A stretch of 35,214 nt of DNA from Zavarzinella formosa DSM 19928 (GTDB lineage: Bacteria > Planctomycetota > Planctomycetia > Gemmatales > Gemmataceae): positions 484,302-519,515 of the forward strand of contig NZ_JH636445.1 of the NCBI RefSeq assembly GCF_000255705.1, written 5' to 3'. The stretch's first letter is position 1; each line of letters opens with the position of its first letter. The notes under the pieces are model-generated. The model was not told where the DNA came from and searched no databases. It worked only from the letters and a program-made list of their open reading frames with translations. A program made the translations under genes and the position numbers. Below are positions 9,858-19,073 of this stretch, piece after piece.

Positions 9858-11765
9858 TCAGGACGACTGACGGCCGGACTCGGTATCGGAACCCGTCCCG
9901 TGACGGGTTTGCAATTTCCGCAACAAGTCGAGAGCGTCCTCGTGGGTGGCGGTCGAGTTCAATTGATCCCTCAATTGACCCTTGGCCAGCTCTCGTTTCC
10001 GATCGCGGAAACGGTCAAGCACGTGCCGGAGCCAGCGGCCCCGATCCGTGACCATCCTCCCTACTTCCTGCATTTCCATCGCCTTCGCGGCGAGCAGGGG
10101 ATGGTTAAGCAACGCGCGGAGTCCGTCAATTTCGGGAGGCTCACCCGTCTCCCGTAGCTGATACAACCCCGCGAGGAGTTTCTGAAGGCCCGGATGCTCG
10201 ATATCCTCGGGCCGAATTTCAAGGTAGGCTTCGCCGACCAGTTTTTCGTCGGCGAGCAGCAATTCCAACAGTTGTTTCTCAAGCGGGTCGGCCGGCGCGG
10301 TTCGGGTGGGTATCGTCGTCGGGGGGTCCGATTTCTCACCCGGCGGTTTGCGGGCGACTTCTTTCTTCTTGTCCGTTTTCAGTTCGCCGAATCTGGCCCA
10401 GACGGTTTCCTGTCGGAGGCCCAGTCGGTGGGCGATTCGGGTAATCAACAGTTCGTGCTTGACACGTCCGGCCTGACCGGGTAATTCGGGGGCGCCAGCC
10501 ATTAATCCTAGCACCGAGTCCACAACTCGTTTCGTGTTCTCCAAACTTCCACCGGCGTTTGCGAGCGCTTGTGTGAGTTTGAATTCTAAGGCATCGACCG
10601 CCGTTCTCAAGGCCATTTGGAACGGTTCTTTGCCTTGTGCCGTCAGAAGGTCACACGGATCAAGCCCGTCGGGCAGCGTGGCGATGGCCAAATCCACATC
10701 GCAACCGATGAAGATTTCCAAGGCCCGGTCCACGCCGGTTGTCCCGCCTTCGTCCGCGTCGAACACCAGCACGACTTTCGGCACAAACCGCCGCAACTGC
10801 CGCACGTGTGATTCATTCAGGGCCGTGCCCATCGTGGCGACGACATTGGCCACGCCATGCTGATGGGCCATCATCACGTCCGTGTATCCCTCGACCACGG
10901 CCAGATACCCTTCGCTGGTTCCGGCGTGTCTGGCCAGATCCAAACCGTAGAGCAATTCTTTCTTGGAAAACAGGGGTGTTTCCGTTGAATTATAATATTT
11001 CGGTGATCTGTCAACGAGGGGACTGTCCGGCAAAATTCGGCCGCCGAATCCCACGCTCCGGCCGCGGGCGTCCCTGATGGGGAACATCACCCGGTCCTGA
11101 AACCGATTGTAATACCCCCCCTTGTTCGCTTTCTCGCCGACCAATCCCACTTCCCGCAGGATGTCGAAATCCTGCCGCGAATCCATCGCCGCCCGCACCA
11201 GCCAGTCACCGGAGGGGGGGGCGAAACCCAAGCCAAAGGCCCGCACGGTTGAGCCGGTCAGCTTCCGTTCGCCGAGGTATTTCCTCGCCCGCTCTCCAAG
11301 CGTTCTCAATCGCTCGTCGAGTTCGTTGTCTCCCTCGACTTGTTCGGCCAGCAGACATTCTTGATAAAGCCGCTCGGCCCATTTGATCGCGTCGAGTTGT
11401 TTCTGCCGCCGGATGTTCTCAACCGGGGCTTCCTCCAGATTGATCCCCGCGCGTTTGGCGAGGATCTCACGTGCCTCCAGAAAACTCACTTTCTCGAAGT
11501 CGGACACGAAGGTGAACACATCCCCTTTTTTGCCGCAGGACCAGCAACGGTAGTTCTGCCACTTGGGATCGACCTGCATTGAAGGCCGGTTGTCGTTGTG
11601 GAACGGGCAGACGCACTTGAACGCCCCGCCGCCGGGCGTGAGGGTCAGGTAGGAGCCAATGATCGCGACGATGTCGCTGGCCTCCTTCACCTGTCTCGTG
11701 AGTCCGTTCCGTTCGTCGGCCACTCGCTCACCTGGAGAATGTTTAACGTCCGTTCCGCGACCCAT
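9858..11765 (-). CDS. dnaG: DNA primase DnaG
   Basis: Makes the RNA primers for replication with the replicative helicase. 635 aa from the ATG at 11765. The CHC2 zinc-binding domain has Cys53, His56, Cys74 and Cys77. The Toprim domain carries the conserved Glu in VVEGYTDVM and the acidic pair in LVFDADEGG. The C-terminal third is the helicase-interaction region, less conserved. A longer reading frame extends to 12032, but the predicted promoter at 11983-11956 starts transcription inside it, so that start is unlikely. A GTG at 11723 with AGGTGA just upstream is a good alternative start that would remove 14 residues. First gene of the dnaG-rpoD unit. Confidence 0.95.
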   Translation of the reverse strand: MGRGTDVKHSPGERVADERNGLTRQVKEASDIVAIIGSYLTLTPGGGAFKCVCPFHNDNRPSMQVDPKWQNYRCWSCGKKGDVFTFVSDFEKVSFLEAREILAKRAGINLEEAPVENIRRQKQLDAIKWAERLYQECLLAEQVEGDNELDERLRTLGERARKYLGERKLTGSTVRAFGLGFAPPSGDWLVRAAMDSRQDFDILREVGLVGEKANKGGYYNRFQDRVMFPIRDARGRSVGFGGRILPDSPLVDRSPKYYNSTETPLFSKKELLYGLDLARHAGTSEGYLAVVEGYTDVMMAHQHGVANVVATMGTALNESHVRQLRRFVPKVVLVFDADEGGTTGVDRALEIFIGCDVDLAIATLPDGLDPCDLLTAQGKEPFQMALRTAVDALEFKLTQALANAGGSLENTKRVVDSVLGLMAGAPELPGQAGRVKHELLITRIAHRLGLRQETVWARFGELKTDKKKEVARKPPGEKSDPPTTIPTRTAPADPLEKQLLELLLADEKLVGEAYLEIRPEDIEHPGLQKLLAGLYQLRETGEPPEIDGLRALLNHPLLAAKAMEMQEVGRMVTDRGRWLRHVLDRFRDRKRELAKGQLRDQLNSTATHEDALDLLRKLQTRHGTGSDTESGRQSS

Positions 11766-12214
11766 CGGCCGCCCAACGGGGCGTTGTGTTGGATTGAAAT
11801 CAAGAAAAAAGGTGGGACAACGTTCGGGAAGGTTCGGGATCAGGGGGAACCCAAATCGACGCGGTTGAAGAAATCCTTTCTCATGCGTCAGGTCGAACGC
11901 CGATTGGAACCGACCGTAGTCAGTTCCCCACACTCCGTCCTTGGAATGTGTTGTTATTATAATCGGCCGGGCAGATCGGTCAAGTTGGGTTATCCGGTGC
12001 CGATTGGACCGATTTGCGGATTTGGGAAACATCGCCGGCCCCGTGAAAATATGGGGAAAATAGCCAGACAGTGTCGGTTGTGCCGAAGAAGATTCTCCCG
12101 TCCGCCTGTTCCGCCCTGAATAATCCCTTCTCCCGGAACCGATTCAAGAGGGCAGATCGAGTGAGCAAGCCCGCGTGGAATCGTGGGTGATTTGACCGCC
12201 CTTGGGAGAACAAG
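11766..12214. other. 449-base intergenic region between dnaG and the divergent thioredoxin-fold gene
   Basis: Holds the dnaG promoter and its long leader. Next to the DnaG start there is a small stem CGCCC-cgtt-GGGCG. On the rightward side I see no convincing promoter for the gene at 12215, apart from its ribosome binding site GGGAGAA. No RNA gene is recognisable. Short open frames on both strands here have no features of real genes. Confidence 0.5.
11956..11983 (-). promoter_or_regulatory. Predicted sigma-70 promoter of dnaG-rpoD
   Basis: Leftward TTGACC (11983-11978), 16-bp spacer, perfect TATAAT (11961-11956). Expected start of transcription is near 11949, leaving a leader of about 185 nt before the DnaG ATG. 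This is the best consensus promoter I found in the window. Confidence 0.7.
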
Positions 12215-14146
12215 ATGAATAAGTTCCGCTTTGGGTTTCGTTTCTTGGCTGGCCTCACCTTCCTGGCCGGATTGTCGGGGACGGCCATCGCAGAGTCTCC
12301 AACAGTTGAAAAGCTTTTGCTTTACAAACCCCGCCAAGTGGCAGAAGTCACCACCCCGTCGGCCGCCGAGCAGGCTGCTTGCACAGTTGAACTGGAAAGA
12401 GGTAAAGTCCTTGCCTCCGGCAAAACACCGACCGCGTGGGTGCTCAAGGATGGTCAGGGCCGGATCTTGCGGAAGTTTCACGACACCACCGGCGAAAACA
12501 AAGTGAACCGATGGTCTTACTATCGGGACGGCCAGGAAGCCTACCGGGAAGAAGACACCAACAAGAACGGCACTGCCGACCAATATCGCTGGCTCGGGCC
12601 GAACGGCTCCAAGTGGGGCATTGACGCCAATGAGGACGGGGTGATCGATTCTTGGGCTGTCATCTCCTCCGAGGAAGTCAGCCAAGAAATCCTCGCCTCC
12701 GTGCTGACCCGCGATTTTAATCGGTTGAAGGCACTGATGATTACGCAGGAAGACATCATCACGCTTGGCCTTCCGGCCGAGGAAGTTGAACGACTCAAGG
12801 ACAAGGTCGCCAAGTCTGGGGAGCAGTTTCAAAAGACGACCGCCGCCTTGATCAAACTGAACGACAAGACGACTTGGGTTCACCTCGAAACTAAAATGCC
12901 GGAAACCATTCCGGCCGATGTGATCGGCTCCAAGGCCGACTTGGTTCATTACCGTCATGCGACAATCTTGTACCAAGAGGGTGAAGGCAAGGATTCCAAG
13001 CACAATTGGCTCCAGACGGGCGAACTGATCCAAGTCGGCAAGGCGTGGCGAGTTGTCTCGGCCCCCGTGCCCGGAAATGGTCCCGCACCGGATGGCCCGG
13101 ACGGGTTGGTTGACAAGGGACAGATTCCAATCCCGGTTGGTGCTGGTGAGTTCATCGAAGAATTGAAGAAACATGACGCCGGAACGCCGCCCAAGACGCG
13201 GGAAGAGATTGTGGCTTACAACCTCAAGCGGGCGTCGATTCTCGAAAAGATTGCCGCTCTTATCACGAAGCCGGAAGATGTCTCCAAACGCGATGTTTGG
13301 GTCCGTCAAATCGCCGAGTGTTATGCGGCCGCCGCCCAACAAGGGGACAAACTCGCCCTTGAACGGCTGGGAGCCTGGCGGTTGGCGCTGGCCAAGGATC
13401 AATCCGGAAGCCCGTTGCTGGCGTTCGTGACCTATCGCGAGATGAGCGGCGAATATGCGTCGAAGCTCACGATGGCGGCACCCGGCGGGGCGGGCGAAAT
13501 GAGCAAACTCCAAGACGCTTGGAAAGAAAAACTGTCGAAGTTTGTCAGTGATTTTCCGACTGCTGATGATACCCCGGATGCCCTGATGCAACTGGGTATG
13601 GTGAACGAGTTCGTCAGCAAGGAAACCGAGGCCAAGAATTGGTACAGCCTGCTGGTGAAGAATTTCCCCAAGCACGCCCTGACCAAGAAGGCGAGCGGTT
13701 GCCTCGAACGATTGTCGCTTGAAGGCAAAGAGTTTGATCTGGCCGCCCAGACGCTCGGCGCCGGCACTTCTTTTAATGTGAAATCGCTGCGAGGCAAGCC
13801 GGTGGTGGTTTACTACTGGGCGAGTTGGAACGGAGCCGCGACGAGCGACTTTAAGAAGATCGCATTGGCTTTGGAAGCTCATCCGGGCAAAGTTGAATTG
13901 GTTTGTGTGAATCTTGACAACTCGGCGGGTGATGCGACGAAATTTGTGGCGGGTAACACGGCCGGCGGAACACACCTGTTCCAACCGGGAGGTCTCGATA
14001 GCCCGCTGGCTATGCAGTATGGCATCACGGTGCTGCCGAATATGTTCTTGGTGGGCGCCGATGGCAAGGTCATCAGCCGCAGTGTGCAGGCCACGACGCT
14101 GGAAGAAGAACTGAAAAAGGTCGTGAAGGAATCGAAGGACAAGTAA
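12215..14146 (+). CDS. Secreted protein with Ca-binding-like motifs and a TlpA/thioredoxin-fold domain lacking the CxxC
   Basis: 643 aa with a signal peptide (LAGLTFLAGLSGTAIAE). Residues 55-150 contain two calcium-loop-like motifs, DTNKNGTAD (114-122) and DANEDGVID (137-145). A helical middle region (about 320-505) resembles tetratricopeptide-type repeats. The last 135 residues are a TlpA/AhpC-type thioredoxin fold: VVYYWASW at 531-538 and cis-Pro in VLPNMFLV. The active-site Cys pair is replaced by Asn539 and Ala542 (WNGAA), so it cannot act as a dithiol oxidoreductase; a binding or structural role is more likely. Ribosome binding site GGGAGAA lies 5 nt before the ATG. It ends at a bidirectional terminator shared with queC. 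Confidence 0.8.
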   Translation: MNKFRFGFRFLAGLTFLAGLSGTAIAESPTVEKLLLYKPRQVAEVTTPSAAEQAACTVELERGKVLASGKTPTAWVLKDGQGRILRKFHDTTGENKVNRWSYYRDGQEAYREEDTNKNGTADQYRWLGPNGSKWGIDANEDGVIDSWAVISSEEVSQEILASVLTRDFNRLKALMITQEDIITLGLPAEEVERLKDKVAKSGEQFQKTTAALIKLNDKTTWVHLETKMPETIPADVIGSKADLVHYRHATILYQEGEGKDSKHNWLQTGELIQVGKAWRVVSAPVPGNGPAPDGPDGLVDKGQIPIPVGAGEFIEELKKHDAGTPPKTREEIVAYNLKRASILEKIAALITKPEDVSKRDVWVRQIAECYAAAAQQGDKLALERLGAWRLALAKDQSGSPLLAFVTYREMSGEYASKLTMAAPGGAGEMSKLQDAWKEKLSKFVSDFPTADDTPDALMQLGMVNEFVSKETEAKNWYSLLVKNFPKHALTKKASGCLERLSLEGKEFDLAAQTLGAGTSFNVKSLRGKPVVVYYWASWNGAATSDFKKIALALEAHPGKVELVCVNLDNSAGDATKFVAGNTAGGTHLFQPGGLDSPLAMQYGITVLPNMFLVGADGKVISRSVQATTLEEELKKVVKESKDK

Positions 14147-14163
14147 GTGAGTGGTTGGAAAAG

Positions 14164-14204
14164 GCCGGTCTCCAAAGGTTCATGCCTTTGGAGACCGGCT
14201 TTTT
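14164..14204. terminator. Bidirectional terminator between the thioredoxin-fold gene and queC
   Basis: Perfect 15-bp arms (14164-14178 and 14185-14199), 6-nt loop, followed by five T on the plus strand and, after one intervening base, an A-run on the other side that gives U residues for the leftward transcript. Confidence 0.85.
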
Positions 14205-14209
14205 CGTTT

Positions 14210-14896
14210 TTATTCTCTGTAGATCGTTGGGTCGGGAATGCCCGCTTCCAAGAAGCCCTTTTTCCGCAGGTGGCAGGAGTCGCATCGTCCACAGGCGTGG
14301 CCGTTCTCGTCGGCGTCGTAGCAACTCACCGTTTGCGAATAATCCACTCCCAGCCGAATCCCCTCCCGGATGATTTCCCCTTTGCTGAGATGAATCAGCG
14401 GGGCGTGAATTTGATAGCGGCCCTGCTTTTCCACTCCCGCCTTGGTGGCGAGGTTGGCCAGTTCGCCAAACGCGGCCAGATACTCCGGCCGACAGTCGGG
14501 GTAGCCCGCATAATCAAGGCTGTTCGCCCCCACGAAGATGTCGAATGCGTTGACTGTCTCCGCGTATCCCAAGGCAATTCCCAAGAGGATGGTGTTCCGG
14601 GCGGGGACGTAAGTGACCGGAATCCCGGCGGCCATCTCGGCTTCGTTGCGGTCCTTCGGCACCTCAATGGCGTCCGTCAGGGCGGAACCGCCAATGGCGA
14701 GCAGGTCGATGCGGACGAAGCGATGATCCCGGACGCCGATTTGTTTGGCAACAATTGCGGCCCGATCCAGTTCCACCCGATGACGCTGCCCGTAGTTCAC
14801 GCTGAGGGCGTAAACCTCATGTCCTTTGGCTTTGGCGAAGGCGAGGGTAGTGGTGCTGTCCAACCCTCCGCTCAACAGGACGACGGCATTGCTCAC
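14210..14896 (-). CDS. queC: 7-cyano-7-deazaguanine synthase QueC
   Basis: Converts 7-carboxy-7-deazaguanine to preQ0 with ATP and ammonia, in the queuosine pathway. 228 aa from GTG at 14896, matching the usual family length; a longer frame reaches 14995 but would overlap the queF start. The PP-loop ATP motif SGGLDSTT starts at residue 9. The zinc site is Cys193, Cys203, Cys206 and Cys209 (CGRCDSC). Also visible are [15 protein letters not shown] and [14 protein letters not shown], all typical of QueC. Divergent from queF, which carries out the next step. Confidence 0.95.
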   Translation of the reverse strand: MSNAVVLLSGGLDSTTTLAFAKAKGHEVYALSVNYGQRHRVELDRAAIVAKQIGVRDHRFVRIDLLAIGGSALTDAIEVPKDRNEAEMAAGIPVTYVPARNTILLGIALGYAETVNAFDIFVGANSLDYAGYPDCRPEYLAAFGELANLATKAGVEKQGRYQIHAPLIHLSKGEIIREGIRLGVDYSQTVSCYDADENGHACGRCDSCHLRKKGFLEAGIPDPTIYRE

Positions 14897-14976
14897 GGGA
14901 TGAATACTCCGCAACTGGCATCGGGCATCCCGGAATCCTATCAAATAACTGTGTCCCGAATGTCGTCGAGGATCGA

Positions 14977-15348
14977 ATGGCCGAGCAGACCGCACCCAAC
15001 GCAGACCAATTGGAAACCTTCCCCAACCCGGCTCCGGGTCGTGATTACACGATTGAGATTGTCTGCCCGGAATTCACAAGCATGTGCCCGAAGACCGGCC
15101 AGCCCGATTTCGGCACGATCACCTACACCTATGTGGCTGATAAAACGTGCGTGGAACTGAAATCACTGAAACTGTACCTGCAATTGTTCCGCAGTCAGGG
15201 AATTTTCTACGAAGCCGTGACAAACCGGCTTCTTGACGACTTTGTGAAAGCCTGCCAGCCCCGTTCGTGCAAGGTGGTCGGGGCGTTTACCCCCCGAGGG
15301 GGCATCTCAAGCATTATCACCTGTACCCATGTGGCGAAACAGGGTTGA
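14977..15348 (+). CDS. queF: NADPH-dependent 7-cyano-7-deazaguanine reductase QueF (type I, short form)
   Basis: Reduces the nitrile of preQ0 to preQ1 for insertion into tRNA as queuosine. 123 aa, the length of the unimodular YkvM type. Catalytic Cys37 ([12 protein letters not shown]) forms the thioimide and Asp44 is the proton donor. The QueF signature E60-LKSLKLY is intact, as is the C-terminal [10 protein letters not shown]. The 80-base gap to queC shows no preQ1-riboswitch-like core that I can recognise. The next gene starts 17 bases downstream on the same strand. Confidence 0.96.
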   Translation: MAEQTAPNADQLETFPNPAPGRDYTIEIVCPEFTSMCPKTGQPDFGTITYTYVADKTCVELKSLKLYLQLFRSQGIFYEAVTNRLLDDFVKACQPRSCKVVGAFTPRGGISSIITCTHVAKQG

Positions 15349-15365
15349 ACCCGCCGGGAGACGCC

Positions 15366-16448
15366 ATGCGGATCGCCGTTTGCCTGACGCTGATTTTTCT
15401 GCCGGGGCTTCTCCAGGCGGGCATCTATAGCCCGGACCAATTATTTCTTTTTGAAATCGAACCCGGAAACATTGCCCAAGAGATGCAGTATTCCGGCGGG
15501 TTCGACACCCAATTGGCCGATTTCCGGGACATCAACGTCCCGGATAATCGGCTGAAATTGTTATTGGAAGAACGCATTCGGAAACGCCGGTTGGAAGGGG
15601 TAAACCGCCTCTCGCCGGATGAACTGGCTGGGTATACCGCCGATCTGCTTCGTGTGAACCGGGGCGACGAGGTGTTGAACCTGCTGCACCCGATTGCCCG
15701 TGACCCCCGCCGGGGGGGATTCCTCGTTTACACACACTTGGCGCGGGCGCACGCCGCCCGCGGGGAATGGCGGGAGGCAGCCGAGCAAGAATTGATGGCG
15801 GTCAAATACAGCGATTTTCCGACCAAGTTCGGCCAGTTGAGCCGGGATCAACTGGCGTGGCTCAAGAAGGTGGAAAAGGATTACTACCTGCCGTGGCTGC
15901 TCAAGAGGGCCGAGGAAGCCCGTTTGGGAAAAGTCATCGGCCTGAATGAAAACCCGGATCGAATCTTCCCCGCCGGTGGCAAATCGGAATCGGACTTCGT
16001 CAAGTTCACATCGGGCGACGGGGGCTACCAAGCGGGCAAGATCGCCGAGTCAGAGAAGGCCAAACTCCCGCCGGATGCCCTCGCCATCGTTCAACAAATG
16101 CTCATTTGGCATCCGAATGATGCCCGGTTGCTCTGGCAACTTGGCGAATTGTACAACACGGAAGGGAATATCGACACCGCCGCCAGGATTCTCGACTTGG
16201 GGTCTTATACCCAAGGTTACTCCAACCCGCAACTTTTGGATCATCGCCGGGTCTTACTGACGGCCATTTCGGAAGCGGCCGCCGCGAAGGTGGCCGAACA
16301 GGAGGCCGAGCGGGCAGCCAAAATCCAAAACCAGATCGATGAAAAGAAACGGTTCTGGTGGATCGTGTCCATCTTCGTCGCGGGGGGGATTTTTCTGCTG
16401 TACTCCCAAGCCCGCGAAATACGCCGCCGGATCATGCGGTGGTTTTAG
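15366..16448 (+). CDS. Membrane-anchored TPR-like protein of unknown function
   Basis: 360 aa. ATG at 15366 has GGGAG 5 nt upstream and starts a clear signal peptide (VCLTLIFLPGLLQAG). The body is helical with tetratricopeptide-like segments (for example around ALAIVQQMLIWHPNDARLLWQLGELY). A charged coiled region ends in a transmembrane helix (WWIVSIFVAGGIFLLY) and a short basic tail, so most of the protein is outside the cytoplasm. The family looks planctomycete-specific; I do not know its role. Probably co-transcribed with queF. Its stop codon overlaps that of the opposing tsaC-like gene. Confidence 0.75.
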   Translation: MRIAVCLTLIFLPGLLQAGIYSPDQLFLFEIEPGNIAQEMQYSGGFDTQLADFRDINVPDNRLKLLLEERIRKRRLEGVNRLSPDELAGYTADLLRVNRGDEVLNLLHPIARDPRRGGFLVYTHLARAHAARGEWREAAEQELMAVKYSDFPTKFGQLSRDQLAWLKKVEKDYYLPWLLKRAEEARLGKVIGLNENPDRIFPAGGKSESDFVKFTSGDGGYQAGKIAESEKAKLPPDALAIVQQMLIWHPNDARLLWQLGELYNTEGNIDTAARILDLGSYTQGYSNPQLLDHRRVLLTAISEAAAAKVAEQEAERAAKIQNQIDEKKRFWWIVSIFVAGGIFLLYSQAREIRRRIMRWF

Positions 16449-17446
16449 TCCGCCCGGTGGGTCGCCCGCTTTAAACGATCTCGAACCGCCGCCCAAGCCG
16501 GCGTGTCAGGTGGTTCCACGATCACAATTCGGTCAAACCGGCCGTCATCCAGTTCATGTAACCGGGCATAAATCTCGGCGGCATACCCGGCGGGATCACC
16601 GGGAAGAACAACCACTGTCGCGGGGACATTCCCAATCGGGCCAAATGTGACGACGGCTAAATGTCCCTCATCAAACCCTAATTCTTCCGGGCTTCGCACC
16701 ATCACGGTCGGCGTTCGCGGCGAGTAATGTTTGAGAAGCATTCCCGGAGAGGGGAGGTGGGCCTCCCCCAAGTGTCCGCCGCTGATTTCCACGGGACCGA
16801 TGATCGTTTCCAACATTTCCCGGCTCAGCGGACCGGGTCGTAGTATCCGGGGCCTTTCCCCGCTCAGGTCCAGCACGGTGGATTCGATTCCCGCCGCGCA
16901 CGGACCGCCATCCAGCAACACATCGATCCGGCCATCAAGCCCCCGGAGGACATGCCCGGCCAGCGTCGGGGAAAGTTCGTTTGAACGGTTCGCGGAAGGG
17001 GCCGCGATGGGGCAGGTTGCCGCCAAAATCAGGGCGCGGGCCACCGGATGGACCGGTTCCCGGATGGCCACCGTGGGGCCGTTCCCGGTCACCACATCGG
17101 GCACGTCCGGGCTTTTGGGGAGGACCAGTGTCAGCGGGCCGGGCCAGAAGGCTTTCGCCAATTTTTCCGCGAGCGGAGGCCAGACGGGGGAGAGGCGTTT
17201 TCGCATCTCCTCGCCGACAAAATGGACGATCAGGGGATTGCGGGAGGGCCGCCCTTTGGCCGTGTAAATCGACGAGACGGCGTTTGCATCAAACGAATTT
17301 GCTCCAAGCCCATATACTGTTTCTGTCGGAAAGGCGATCAGGCCCCCCTCTTGCAGAATTTGCCCGGCACGGGCTATCACGGTCGGATCTGGTGAAACGG
17401 GATTCACCTTCCAAACCGCCGTCTTCCGATTTTCTCCCGCGAACAT
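16445..17446 (-). CDS. L-threonylcarbamoyladenylate synthase, Sua5 type
   Basis: Makes threonylcarbamoyl-AMP from threonine, bicarbonate and ATP for the t6A37 modification of ANN-decoding tRNAs. 333 aa from the ATG at 17446. The N-terminal YrdC domain has FPTETVYGLGANSFD, KGRPSRNPLIVH and PIAAPSANRSNELSPT. After VLDLSGERPRILRPG a linker leads to PSPGMLLKHYSPRTP and the C-terminal Sua5 domain, so this is the long two-domain form rather than the short TsaC. An upstream ATG at 17491 is possible but would crowd the divergent gene. Confidence 0.93.
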   Translation of the reverse strand: MFAGENRKTAVWKVNPVSPDPTVIARAGQILQEGGLIAFPTETVYGLGANSFDANAVSSIYTAKGRPSRNPLIVHFVGEEMRKRLSPVWPPLAEKLAKAFWPGPLTLVLPKSPDVPDVVTGNGPTVAIREPVHPVARALILAATCPIAAPSANRSNELSPTLAGHVLRGLDGRIDVLLDGGPCAAGIESTVLDLSGERPRILRPGPLSREMLETIIGPVEISGGHLGEAHLPSPGMLLKHYSPRTPTVMVRSPEELGFDEGHLAVVTFGPIGNVPATVVVLPGDPAGYAAEIYARLHELDDGRFDRIVIVEPPDTPAWAAVRDRLKRATHRAD

Positions 17447-17554
17447 CACGGTAACGACTCGCCATTCACCATTCGAGATGTTATCGTACATGGTTGGTTG
17501 GATCCGGGCTTGCGGGTCGATGGTGAAACCACCTTTCTCTTGCGGCGAACACTC

Positions 17555-19000
17555 ATGGGTACGAGCGAGCACAAACTCCCGACGGTCTCCTCCGACAGTC
17601 GGGCGATTGCGGTCAAATCGTTTGAAAAGGCCAGCAGCGCCATTGCGTCAAAGCAATACGATTACGCGATCAAAATGCTCCTTGAATGCTGCCGACGCGA
17701 TCCGGGGAATTTCCTGTTTCGGAAGACGTTGCGCAAAACACAAAAAGAAAAGTTTAACAACAATCTCCGCGGCAGTCGGCTGGCTTTTCTCACCACGCTG
17801 CGGCTTCGGACCAAGCTAAAGAAGGCCGAGCATTCTCGGGACCATTTGCGGGTGCTGGATCTCGGGGAGCAAATTCTCTCGAAAAATCCGTGGGATGTTG
17901 GCGTTCAGAAGGACATGGCCGAGGCGGCCGATTCCTTGGGACATCTGGACCTGGCCGTCTTTTTGCTTGAGCATGCCCGGCAAAAAGATCCGACCAATGC
18001 CACCCTCAACCGGATGTTGGCCCGTTTGTTGGAAAAGCGGGGGAATTTCAGCCAGGCCATCGCTCTTTGGCAGATGGTGAAAGAGGCTGTTCCCAGCGAT
18101 GTGGAAGCCGACCACAAGGTGAAGGATCTCTCCGCCAGCGACACCATCAAACGAGGGGGCTACACGGAGGCCACCGCCGAGCAAATCGCCGGGACGGATG
18201 AAACACCGCTTGCCCACCCGAAAATGAACGCCCCCGCCGATACGGTCGACAAATCAGCTCGGGAGATTGAGGCATTGTTGGCCCGCATCCAGACCAACCC
18301 GGCCGACGCGCAACTTTACTTGAAACTTGCGGAACTGTATCAGCGTTACAACCAACCGGAGCGGGCGCGGGCAACCATCGAGCAGGGATTGGCCCCGACC
18401 GGCAACGATTTCCGGCTGGCGACTGAGTTGATGGAGCTTGATCTGGAGCCGTTTCGCCGTAATATCTCGCTGGCCGATCAGAAGATCAAAAAGGCCGAGG
18501 CGGGCGACGAAGATCCCCGCCATAGCATTGAAGACTTGCGAAAGATTCGGGCGAAGCTGGTGAAGGAAATCAACTCCCGCGAAATCGAACTCTACCGAAT
18601 CCGGGCCGAACGTTACCCGCAGGACGCCAGTTACCGGCTGGAATTGGGCAACCGACTCGTCGAGGGAGATCAACTGGATGCGGCCATCACCGAATATCAG
18701 CAAGTTCGGAAGGATGCCCGGCTGAACTGGAAAGCTTGTCTGCAACTCGGGCTTTGTTTCAAAAAGCGAAACAATTGGCGGCTGGCCCAGCGAAATTTAG
18801 AGGAAGCCCTTGCCTCGCTGCCTCCGAACGACGAAAAGGCCCGCAAGGAAGTGTTGTTTCAACTGGCGAGCGGTTTGGCCGAGGCCGGAGAACTTCAACG
18901 AGCCATCGATCTCGGTCACGATCTCGCCAACATCGACTTTGGCTACCGTCAGATCGGCAAATTACTCGACGACTGGCATCAACGCCTTCAGGAAGCCTGA
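17555..19000 (+). CDS. TPR-repeat protein, cytoplasmic, unknown partner
   Basis: 481 aa without signal peptide or membrane segment. Tetratricopeptide-like units recur throughout, for example AIASKQYDYAIKMLLECC, LGHLDLAVFLLEHARQKDP, RGNFSQAIALWQ, LAELYQRYNQPERARATIE and a final one near RNNWRLAQRNLEEALASL. A lysine-rich segment (KTLRKTQKEKF) lies near residue 65. Such proteins scaffold complexes. A TTG at 17498 would give a longer form; the ATG at 17555 is preferred although its ribosome binding site is weak. It is followed at 73 bases by the phosphatase gene, probably in one transcript. Confidence 0.8.
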   Translation: MGTSEHKLPTVSSDSRAIAVKSFEKASSAIASKQYDYAIKMLLECCRRDPGNFLFRKTLRKTQKEKFNNNLRGSRLAFLTTLRLRTKLKKAEHSRDHLRVLDLGEQILSKNPWDVGVQKDMAEAADSLGHLDLAVFLLEHARQKDPTNATLNRMLARLLEKRGNFSQAIALWQMVKEAVPSDVEADHKVKDLSASDTIKRGGYTEATAEQIAGTDETPLAHPKMNAPADTVDKSAREIEALLARIQTNPADAQLYLKLAELYQRYNQPERARATIEQGLAPTGNDFRLATELMELDLEPFRRNISLADQKIKKAEAGDEDPRHSIEDLRKIRAKLVKEINSREIELYRIRAERYPQDASYRLELGNRLVEGDQLDAAITEYQQVRKDARLNWKACLQLGLCFKKRNNWRLAQRNLEEALASLPPNDEKARKEVLFQLASGLAEAGELQRAIDLGHDLANIDFGYRQIGKLLDDWHQRLQEA

Positions 19001-19073
19001 CTTTTGAAATCGGGCTGGCCCGAATTTTCCGAATCCGCCATACTTCCCCACTCGTGCCCTTTGGGGAAGCCAA

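Noticed and set aside
12192-12197. TTGACC as promoter of the thioredoxin-fold gene
   Set aside because: The ATG follows at 18 bases, leaving no room for a -10 and leader.
11980-12288. 102-aa minus frame in the dnaG leader
   Set aside because: No ribosome binding site or family features, and it overlaps the start of the plus-strand gene.
11990-13984. 664-aa reading frame antisense to the thioredoxin-fold gene
   Set aside because: Its product has no domain, signal or repeat logic, and the plus-strand gene has signal peptide, fold and ribosome binding site. Long antisense frames come from the high-G+C codon bias.
14897-14976. preQ1 riboswitch between queC and queF
   Set aside because: No preQ1-I or -II core sequence or stem is apparent in the 80-base gap.
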